A stretch of DNA of 64,000 nucleotides from Actinomucor elegans (lineage: Eukaryota > Mucoromycota > Mucoromycetes > Mucorales > Mucoraceae): NCBI GenBank assembly GCA_026027325.1, contig JAMSLZ010000002.1, positions 2,542,001 through 2,606,000 on the forward strand. The letters run 5' to 3'. Shown in pieces: positions 48,176-58,200 of this stretch. Under the pieces are notes generated by a model. That model did not search any database. It was not told where the DNA came from and saw nothing but the letters and a program-made list of their open reading frames with translations. How positions within the stretch are numbered: the stretch's first letter is position 1; each line of letters begins with the position of its first letter. The position numbers and the translations under genes are program-made.

Positions 48176-49258
48176 TTATTTCGTTTTTTTTGTATTTTTC
48201 TTAGAGCGTGGTTTACGCTTATTGGAATCCGCTTCTTTGGAACGATTGTCAGATCCAGCCTCCTCATCTTCACCAACGTCAGGTTGAACCGTAATGGCTT
48301 TTCTTTTCGTTGATGAGCGAGCAGAATGTAGATCCAACAAGCTAGCAATTGGAGATGCAAGACCAACTGGAGCAACAGAAGTAGCTAGACGATCAACAAG
48401 GATATGCTGATTATCCACACTATTTGCATAACAAGCATATTAATAAAGATATAAAAACAGAAATAAAAAAGCATCTAACCTGAAGAACGATTCAATCTCA
48501 TTGTCTTCAACAGATTCTTGATTTTGTTGACTTTCACCTTCTTCAGCAGAATTACTTCTGGTACGTACAGTCTTCTTGTTTTTGAGTGCTTCAGATAAAA
48601 GTAACTTGGCAGCCCACATCTCTACACAGAGATGCAGATGCAAGCCCACATCTAAAGCACGTTTCTCTAAAAGCAAAGCATAACGTTCTTGAATGCTGGT
48701 ATCCTCTTCGCCAATTTCACTCCAAGTTTTACCAACAATATTTATATTTGCCCTTTCCATGTCTTTCAAGACATCTCTTGCCAAGTATTTCAACGTATTG
48801 TATTGCGGTTGAACATCATCATCGGTCAGTTCATTTTGTTGGCCTTTTATATACTTGAGGTGTTTCAAGAGGGCATATAACCTTAATGGTGCAGAAGGGG
48901 TGACATTTGTCTTGGTTGCCTTTTGTTGATAACGCACTTTTGCTTCTTCTAGCACTTTTGGGATTGACCGTTTACTACGTAAATTAGGATTCAAAGCATT
49001 TGCAATTGCTTCTCGTTCAGCTATATATGACAAGCTAAGAGGTTAATAAAACTGAATGTAGTAACATGCTTCAGATATGATTGTACCATCGTCAAGTGCT
49101 TGTTCAATTTCTTCGTTAGATGAAACCCTCGAAGCTTCTCGAGGAAATAGAGGTGCTAATATTTGGATCAAATCTTGAATTAAACGACGGTTGATTAAGA
49201 TTTCTTGTTCAATCTTCTCAAAGTAGACGCTCCAATTATTGTTGTTGTTGTTTGACAT
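48176..49258 (-). CDS. Element 2 second protein (TnpA-like partner?), 318 aa, unknown family
   Basis: Exons (minus): 49087-49258, 48480-49020 and 48176-48419, joined in frame to 318 aa. It starts with an Asn run (MSNNNNNNW), followed by a probably helical segment (EKIEQEILINRRLIQDLIQIL). A central part has RLYALLKHLKYIKGQ and an acidic stretch. CVEMWAAKLLLSEA then mirrors CVRFWPCEFLVQEK in element 1. The C-terminus is Lys/Arg-rich and likely a nuclear signal. No known domain was recognised. Its position and orientation relative to the transposase equal those of the element 1 second gene. A DNA-binding role at subterminal repeats is inference. Confidence 0.75.
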
Positions 49259-49663
49259 AGCTATAAAGTAAATATATTATAAAGAAAAGTGATTGAATGA
49301 TTTGAGCTATTTAACTGTTTTATAAGCGTACTTTACCATTTATCCATTAGTAATCCTTACTAATGTCCAAAGAGCTTTCTGGAAAGTAAGCTTACTGACA
49401 GGTATGACTGACTTGGAAAGGAATTAGCTTGATTAGAAATCATAAGGATCCATTAAAATGTATTCGATATCTGAATAATCTGGAAGGCTGAGTAATATGA
49501 AAAGCTGATTAGTTCAAAGGATTCAACAGCCTAAAACAATGAATTACCATTGAGAACTCTGTCAATTGTAGACCAAGCAAACGTATTTAAGACCTGCTTT
49601 TTCTAAACAACAAAACCGCTATTCATTAATTCGATATATTTACTTGTTTTTACTTATCTTTAA
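49259..49663. promoter_or_regulatory. Divergent promoter region of element 2
   Basis: 405 bp between the divergent starts of the two transposon genes; AT-rich and non-coding. Confidence 0.5.
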
Positions 49664-52635
49664 ATGGGCAAAGTTTCCTCTTCTGCTACACCATATAAAT
49701 ATACTTGCGCTACTTGTTTGAGGCCATTCAAAACTGTTAAAGCTAGGAGTAATCACTATAGCCATAATCGTGATCATAGAAAACAAAGGGTCGTCCAAAC
49801 GCAAGAAGCTAGCATTCCTGTCCAAGGTGAGTTAACAGATATATTACTAAAGCTTTTAATTTAACAATATACCTTGTTTGAAATAGAGCCTACTCCAATT
49901 GCTTACAACGTCAAATCCTCGGATCAAAACCTTTTCACCAATACGGAATTAAATAGCATCCAATTGAGAGATATTTGCGACACGTATGGTATTCCTCGAG
50001 AGGCTCAAAGAGAACTTGTCTATCTAATGCGTACCATAATCAAAAACAATGAAGAGAGCCGTAAAACCGATGGATTGGGTATGTATCTATTCAAATAGAG
50101 TTAAAAAAAAAGTACTTATCAGCTTTTATTCCCATTATATATAGGTTACCTACCATCCACTCTCATGTTCCCTGATACCTTGGATCGTACTCTTAAAGCA
50201 AAAACCAATATTCAATGTCATTTTCATGATGTCTGCGTCAATGGTTGCATGCTGTTTGAAAAGGAAGATATAGAGACTATTCAATGTAAAAACCCTGCTT
50301 GTAAAGAAAATCGCTTTGATGATCATGGTAAACCTCGTCGCTCTATGAAGATGCTTCCTATTGGTGAACAAGTCGCTCAAATGCTTGCGAATGCAAAGAC
50401 AAGAGACTTGATGAAATACCGCTACAACTATAAATCAACTGACGGTGAATATAAAGATTACTTTGATGGTGCAGCATACAAGTACTTTAAGGATAATAGC
50501 ATTCTGTTTTCCGGTGAAGATGATGTCGCAATGGTTCTTTTTGTCGATGGTTTCTGTACTAGCAAGAATCATAAAGGGGACAAGTTAACAATCATCCATC
50601 TCTTGAATATGAACATTCCCCCAGAATACCGCTACCAAGACGAATACATGCTTCAATTGGCGATCTTGCCAGGTCCAAACTACCCAAAGTACATGCATAC
50701 CTTTTTAAAGCCTATTATTGATGAGTTTCATGCTCTGTCTACCAAAGGCATGCTTGTACAAAAGGATGGTGTAATTGTTTGTCAAGCTAAAGTCAACTTG
50801 GTGATGGCTACTGGTGATCTTCCTGCTGCAGCTGAGCTTGCAAATCATATTGGTCATATGGCTACGTTTGGTTGCCGTATTTGTCGTGTCCAAGCTGAAC
50901 GTCATGATTATCATAATTGTTTTTTAACGATCGACAATGAGATCAGAAGCAGAAACGATTTCATTTCCCCAGATGCAGCGAATGTAAGTACTATAATCAG
51001 CATTAATCTTTACAAGTTTTTAACATTTCTTTTTCTTTTTACCTCATAGAGCTACAGTATCAAGTCTGCAACACCATTTGCAATACTTCCCAGTTTTACT
51101 GGCGCTACTTTTTTTGGTTTAGACGAAATGCATCTTCTCGGACAAGGTATCGCTCAACACGTATTCAATATGCTGACAGTCGACATGGGTAAAGAGTACA
51201 ATGCAGCAAGAAAAACTCGATATAAGCCCAATGAAGATGAATTGAGTGATGCCCGATTGAAGTCTGCTGATGAATGGCCGTATACTTTCTATATTCCAAA
51301 ATTATCGCTCATCAAAATTGGTAAACTTGTTGAAGCTTCTAGAGCCACTGTACCGACATCCTTTTCATCCAAATGGGAAGATCCAATTATCAAGAGTGGT
51401 GGCAAACGTGCTGTTGACTGGATTGATATTTTCTTATATATGATTCCCACCTTGTTCGTTCCTGAATTGATTCAAGAATCCGCTAAGAAACCATTGATTC
51501 ATCTGACAAAAGCTGTCGCATTGGCTCTTAAATGGGAACTTTCTATTGAAGACCTTATTCTGATGGAAAGGTAAATATATTTTTTTGTACTCATAAATCT
51601 AGTTTACTTACATACTTTCCAAAGATATATCAAAGAATGGCAAGAATTTTTGTTGGCAGAAATCAAGGCAAAGCGTATTCATTCCGGTGTATTCAAGCCT
51701 GTTCAACACTACCTTTCGCATATAGTCTATATGATCAAACAACAAGGTGTGTTGAGAGCATATTCCGCCCGATCAATGGAAAGAAGCATCGGAAAATACA
51801 AAAAGCTCATCAAGTCAAAGGTTGATGCTGGCGCAAACGCTGGTAATATCTTGGAAAGACTCATAACGCGTAATCATATAAACAGCCAGACTTGGGATGT
51901 TCATACTGAGCTTGACCTGATCACTCCTCGAAAATACAGCGAATCCACTTTCAGGAATAACCCTTCTGGTGATGCTAGTGATCCACAATTATGGGCTCCC
52001 TTTAGTAATATTTCAGTGGATACTCTTCCCTTTGGTGTCTCCACTCAAACTTTTTTGAAGGCGCTATTGCATTACTATCGCCGTACTGAAGCAAATGGTG
52101 TAAATATTGCTGAAATTGATTCGTTGAATAGTATTTCCATCGCTGGTCGTGCCTGGGCATATGGCAATGTATATACGTCTACCATGTATAAAAGCCATAT
52201 AAATGAATATCGTCGAGGAAACAATTACGTGATGATCACTGCCAGCTACTTGAAGTAAGTAATTAGCTCAAGAACAAAAACCTCTTTGATTAACCAACCT
52301 TTGTTAATAGTCGAAATAATTCCATTCGTGAAAGCTGGTTCATTGGTTCTATCGTTTTCTTTTTCGAGCATTCATTCAATGGTAGACCACAGTATTTGGC
52401 TTTGGTTGATTTAGCGAAAAAGAATGCAACTACCAAATATGACAAGACTATTGCTTTGGTTGAGCTGCACAGTAGCGGTGCACACAGTTACGCTGTCTGT
52501 CGGTTTGAAGATATTGTTGCCAGTGTAGGTCTTGTGCGTTCAAGTGAATCTAATGAGAAAGAGTTCAAGATCATCTCTCATCATATATTTAAACAAGATC
52601 TAGAGCAAAATGCTGGCATATTAAGTCGTTTGTAA
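49664..52635 (+). CDS. Element 2 transposase, CACTA Tnp2/Plavaka-like, 889 aa
   Basis: Exons 49664-49826, 49887-50078, 50145-50983, 51050-51570, 51625-52254 and 52311-52635 join to 889 aa without a break. An N-terminal C2H2-like finger uses C15, C18, H31 and H34 or H38. A second cluster is C149-x3-C153-x12-C166-x4-C171. Candidate catalytic residues are D343 (GDLPAAAEL, followed by FGCRIC), D423 (GLDEMHLLG) and E624 (SARSMERSIGKYK), with spacing close to that of element 1. Shared blocks include NIPPEYR, VDWIDIFLYMIPTLFV and EWQEFLL. The introns before the second D block (phase 0) and before EWQEF (phase 2) match those in element 1. Confidence 0.9.
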
Positions 52636-54231
52636 ATAGCATGAAGACAAGAGCAAAAAGCGTTTTATTTTGAAATAAAATTGTTCTCTGAATTGATTAT
52701 GTATTTAAACCACCGAAAATAATATAAAGCTTCCCTCCAAAAGGACTTCATCATAATATAGCAAAAGTAAAATAGGTATTTACACTTTCTGTAGTAGATA
52801 TAAACTATAGATAATTTAACTCGTTTTTATATATCATGTTATTAATTCGAGAGAAAGGTATTAGCAATCTTGCAACAGAATGTAAAAACATTTCTTAATC
52901 AAAAATTTAACCCATTTCCCTGATGTTTAAGAAATTATTTCATAATATCAGAAATATAGAACCAGGATAACCCAAGTTATACAGTTCTATATTCATCATT
53001 CAATAATGTTAATTGACTATTTAGTTGCTCCAGTTAATCTTTAAAACCAAATGTAAAATATGATTAATGCTCTTGTTTATCTTTATAGTAAAATTAGTTT
53101 ATTATCAAGCAATGCGGATTAATTTTCCAACAGACAGCAAAAATGTTCATCGATTGTAGTTTTCTAGCACCTAAAAAAACGTGCATGTTTTTGAAGCTTT
53201 CGATCGTCATTAAGAATTCTATCATAATCATCAATTACTCGAAAGTCCAAAAACGAACGCGTTTTTTTGTAGTTTGAGAAGTGGATATATGATTTTGACA
53301 ATAAATCATCTAGTTAAATAACCGCCTAGCAATAATGACTAAGATTACTGGCAATTAATAATCGCTACTTGACCTATTTTTTTTTTTACACAATAATTTA
53401 TCTCTTTTTTTACGCAATATATTTCTTTTTTTTTACGCAATGTATTTCTTTTTTTTTTAACGCAATGTATTTTCTTTTTTTCTTTCTTTCTTTCTTTATT
53501 CTATAATTTTACTAAACATAAAATTGAGTAAATTAGACACTTAATGGCAGCTCATTCTTAATGTCATTCAGCATTTTAAATACACAGCTATTAGCCAAAG
53601 GCTAAATCACGGCAATGAAAGTGCTCAGCTTATTAAATGGAACTAGCGATTCGTTCTTGTTTCCAAAAGAGTAATTTACAAGAGAATTTTTTGCAACCTG
53701 ACCTGTATAAGAGACTTTTCAACGAATAATAAACGCATTTGAAAGACAATTGTTCAACATTATTTTTGACAAACGTTGAAATTAAACGTTTCTAGGAATT
53801 TACATAAAAGATCGTTGAAACGAAAAGCAGAGTTCATTTTAGTAAATAAAATAAACGAGGATTATGTTGTTGCGTACAAGCATCAGAATTTCATGTACTC
53901 ATTTATAAGAAGTTTGCAAGATTTGGCTTTCATCGGCAAAAGACAAGAATACATAAAAATTGTTTGCAAATAAAATGGAGTTCAGGCTTTTCTTTCTTAT
54001 TGTCAATTTATGTTATAATATTGACTAAACCCATAACATTATTGTCTGCTTTCCACTAATATTAGGAGTAACCACTAATAAATGAGCAAAGCACTGTTAA
54101 TTGCGCAGCCATAGAAAATAATTGCTCTAATTTCATTGGTTCGCAGATTATTATTAGTAGGTAAATCTATAGTATTAGTAGGTAAATGATAATAAAATCG
54201 TCGTTTTACCACATAATATTATGGGTAGCAC
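52636..54231. repeat. Right subterminal region of element 2 with tandem T-rich repeats
   Basis: Downstream of the transposase stop. At about 53380-53480 a unit of roughly 28 bp, poly-T followed by ACGCAAT(G/A)TATTTC, is repeated four times, then TTTC microsatellite. Between about 54010 and 54231 the element's ATAATATTA / GGTAAA motif recurs, largely inverted relative to the left end. No supported gene; a frame at 53776-53973 looks random. Confidence 0.75.
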
Positions 54232-54251
54232 ACAATATTTTCGCCATAGTG
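54232..54251 (-). repeat. Right terminal inverted repeat, element 2
   Basis: ACAATATTTTCGCCATAGTG, the exact complement of 46873-46892; followed by TAAT. Confidence 0.95.
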
Positions 54252-55225
54252 TAATGCAACAAGTATCCTAATTATTTCGCAAAAAACTATAGACATGCTT
54301 TAGTCAATGTCTTTTAGTTACGAGCACTATTCATTCCGATAGAGCCGTCTTTGGTTTCCTATGGTGTTTGTTCGCAAAAGTAAAAAAAAAGATTTCTGTC
54401 CATTCTAAATAAGAGATGTTTGACAAATGCGACAATTGACCAGAATCAGTTAAGGAAACTATAGATCAGAATTAGATCTTATGAAATGCATTTGACTTAT
54501 TTTTAATTATCAATGAATCTTTAATTAGTGCAACAGCTCTTTCTGATTATGCAACATTACACCGAGATTAGCTGAGAAATCTATTGAGCATTAGGTCTCT
54601 TTTATATCAAATATATGTAATTAATGGTACACAATTATTAATTTAATTTATAACCTTCAATCATCTCAAGATCTCTCATCCCATAATGTAAATTTGCAGT
54701 TGCTTCTCAGTTCATGTCGAGAATGAGTCGATGCATTTAGCAGAATTGCGATTCTAATCCAAAAAGCTAATAGTATATATTAGGAAATTATATTTTACAT
54801 GATGGCAATCATCAATAAGTAACTAAGAAACCCTCCCCTTCTTTTCAACAAGCTTGCGCTTGATAAAGTTTTTAAATTGCAGAAATACTCTTTATAATCG
54901 CATTGCCCGTGTATATATGGATACATAGCAAGTGGAATGAAGATCAAGTGGTGCTTAATAATTATCGATGTATTCTGTGTTTACTTTATGCCAACAAGTT
55001 GAATTGATAATACAAAGAAAGTTCAGCCAAACTACACATGTGCACTATCAAATATGAACAAGGCACTAGCATCAAAAATATCATTTGTATCATCAAGAAG
55101 CGCTCATATATTTTTGTAAAGGATTATAGGCATTATCTCAAAAAAGTAATAAGCCACATAAATATTCATCTCGGAACGTCAAAACGAAAACTGACATTTC
55201 TTCTCTCCCAGTTCTGACAGAAAGT
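54252..55225. promoter_or_regulatory. Intergenic/promoter region before the THADA-like gene
   Basis: About 970 bp, AT-rich. Near 54480-54580 there is a fragment (ACACCGAGATTAGCTGAGAAATC) weakly similar to fragments near 20452 and 41559. No gene was recognised. Confidence 0.4.
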
Positions 55226-58200
55226 ATGGAGAAAGCAAGAAAAGGCTTGAAGCCTGTCAAACTTCCAAAGCCTCTATTTGTATCTTGGAAAAATATCATC
55301 GATACATTTTTACAGAACAACGATAATGTCCAGTTGATTCCAGTTGTAATTGTGCTTCAAAAGCTCATAGCATGTGAAGATGCTTCATACGATCGCCAAG
55401 CTGCCTGCATTAAAGAAGCAGGTAAAATTAATCCCTTCCTTGCCGAGAAAAACATGTAATCGAACTAAGCCATTCATTTTTATTGCATTAGTCAAAATTA
55501 TGCAAAAGAACATTGCCTCGGTGGAACAGTTAAATGACAGCGAATTGCAGCAGATCGCGCATTTGGTAGAGCCTATTGCTTCATTAGGATACTTTGCAGC
55601 TTGTGAAAACTTGTCTCGACGTACATTTGTTCCGCTTATTGAAGCTTGTATCAAATGTCTGAAAACCAACACGACAGAAACTCTGTTCAAACACTATTAT
55701 ATGCAATATACGTCAAACAATCCTAACGAACCTAGTTTTAAAGATAAGCCATTGTCCCAAAAGGCTTTGACAGTATATGCCACACTAAGGTTTCCACTAG
55801 GCCACGATGTGGTTGTCGAGAACTATCGCCATACACTTCAGTTCCTTATTTCTGGACTTCAGTCTGCTCAAAACGAGTTAACGTCAAACAACAACCACGC
55901 GAATACAGATCAGTTGATGAATGATGTCCAGTTTACAGTGAAAACATTGCTTGTCTTATTGTCCCGTCAGTTACAAGTAGCCTCGACAATGTTTGCCAAA
56001 GTAGAATCTACTGAGATCTGTCATAGACAAGACCAAGACGTGATCTTGCTAGGAAACATTGTGCAGACCTTGTTGGATCTATGTGTAGACACTACTAGTT
56101 TTATACGCGAGTGTAATCAAGTAGCTGGTATGGCTATTGGTGCAGTGATTAATCTGGCCAACAATGTCGAATTTGCCAGAGATTGGGTGTTGGGTTGGTT
56201 CTTTTCGACCGAAAGCAATGCGACCGTGGACCATATCAGTAAATCACTCGGAATAGGGCATCCATCAAAGAAGCTGGTGGGGGAGGAAGGATGGAACAGC
56301 CGCGATGCACCTATGATTTTTGCCTTGAGAGGTTTAGTTTCTAGTCTTCGTAAAGAGATAGTCATCCTAAATTGCCCGTCCAACTTGTCCTTGGCCCCTG
56401 CTATTGCAACGTAAGATTCTACTACCGAGACAATCTTTCTTTTAACTTATCAGTCTTTTTATAGATCATCTGCTAAAAACCTGCATGAAATTATCTTTAC
56501 CAGCATTAACCTGTTCTGTGGGAGAGCAGAATTAGATTCTGCTTGTAAAGTCATTGCTTTCGAATCTATGGCTACTTGGCTTCAGCAAACTAAAGAGATT
56601 ATGGAAAAATGCGACTCTAAAGACTTGATGGACTCAGTCACAGGCCCTATTCAGCCTCAAAACATCAATATTTTGGTTCAATATGTCTGGGATCATTGGG
56701 ATGATCCTGTCGATTCTATCCAACATAAAGTCCGTACTATCTTCGAACTCTCCTTAGCTACACTTCAAATTAAAACAGCCTTTTATCGCCAAGAGCAAGA
56801 GTATAATCAATTTGTATTGGCTCTTTTGAAGAATCTGCTAGCAATGGATTGGCACAGAAAGGTCAAGTATTCTTTGTTAAATATGCTAGTAGAAAAGGTT
56901 GAAACCAAGGCTTTCTTGGAAGCAGAACCCCGTTTAATTGAAAAGTGCTTATTCGCAATGGATGGATTTATACTTTGCCCACAGATCACCTACTTTATTC
57001 TCGCATTTTTGTATCGTCGTATCCAAGATACTATACCTGGACATGAAAACTTTAAGGGGCATAATGGAAAGATTAAAGATAATGATCAAGATGCGTCTGT
57101 AAAGCAAGCAATTCAAGCTTGGATTGATCTTTGGGTATTGCCTCTACTGCAGTGCCTAACTGCTCCTGCTGAATTACTTAGAAAGAATGTCAGTAATTTC
57201 TTGCTACAGCCTCTTTTCAAGATTGGTCCTCAATCGTTCTGGTATATTATTCGCATTTTACAGAACTTAGACGATCCTATGTGGACTACTGGGCAACTAG
57301 ACTCCAAGCTTAGATTGAACGCTTTTATTGCAGTTCTGAAATCTGGTCGTGGCCTCGATATAGTGGATGGCACTGCCTATACTACTGCATCAGATGATAA
57401 GGATAAAATCTCTGTCGAGACGCTGAAGTTGGCCATTTATCACAGTGATGCTCAAGTGCGTATGGATGTTCTTGGTTTACTCTGTGAGTCTCGCAAGGCA
57501 ACAGCTGAAGTCACCGCTACTGAATTAGACATGTTAAAGCTCTTTATCCCTCTTAATATGAACTCTACAGCACCTGAATTCCGTCAGCAAATGTGCGCTC
57601 ATCTCAGTAAAATTCTAACTCGTATCAGAGGCAATTTGTATTCGCAGCATCGAAATTACAAATCACTTTTAGCCTATGCTGAAAAGAACACGGATACCAA
57701 AAAACGACAAGATGCTTTGCTCGATGCTCAGGATATTCTAATGGTTATTGATAAAGCTAAATCCTTCTTGTTCTGGCTCTGTGACCATACTGCCAGCTCG
57801 CTGTATCCTGGTGCTTCTTATCAACGCGTTGCTACTGCTTTGCGCATTTTCAGTATCACTATCAAGATCTTTGGTGTTACTGAACTGCCTCCTATCGAGG
57901 GCTTTACAGACCAGCAGCCTGATTTCCCTTTCAAAATACCTATTGCCAATCCCCGCCTTTCTAAACTCTTGGTTGATGTTTTTATGAACCCATATGACTT
58001 TAACCGTGTACAAGCATTCGACATTCTCTGTCAATTCCCCAGTCCTCTTCCTGGAATGGAATCTAAGCAGCAAGCGCAAGATTTGCTGTGGTGGGGCCTT
58101 AATAACGTAGTGAGTACGCGTGCTGGTGAAAGCGATAGTGGTGCCATGATGTTCCGTTTGATCTTTACCAAATATGTTGTGGGCCTTGGGTTCGACTTGA

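Larger units (their letters stand above)
46873..54251. mobile_element. Element 2: intact CACTA-superfamily DNA transposon, 7379 bp
   Basis: The terminal inverted repeats are 20 bp perfect: CACTATGGCGAAAATATTGT at 46873-46892, inverted at 54232-54251. TAAT flanks both sides (46869-46872 and 54252-54255), a putative 4-bp target duplication. The element holds a plus-strand six-exon transposase (49664-52635), a divergent minus-strand second gene (48176-49258), and subterminal clusters of ATAATATTA / GGGTAAA-type repeats at both ends. It shares CACTATGG and its gene plan with element 1 but has no obvious nucleotide identity elsewhere, so it is a separate family. Both genes are open. Confidence 0.92.

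Noticed and set aside
53776..53973. 65-aa frame near the right end of element 2
   Set aside because: No similarity to the other element's proteins and typical of random AT-rich DNA.
7593..54251. Regarding 7593-54251 as one large composite element
   Set aside because: Each element has its own matched ends and target duplications, their terminal sequences differ after CACTATGG, and many ordinary host genes lie between them.
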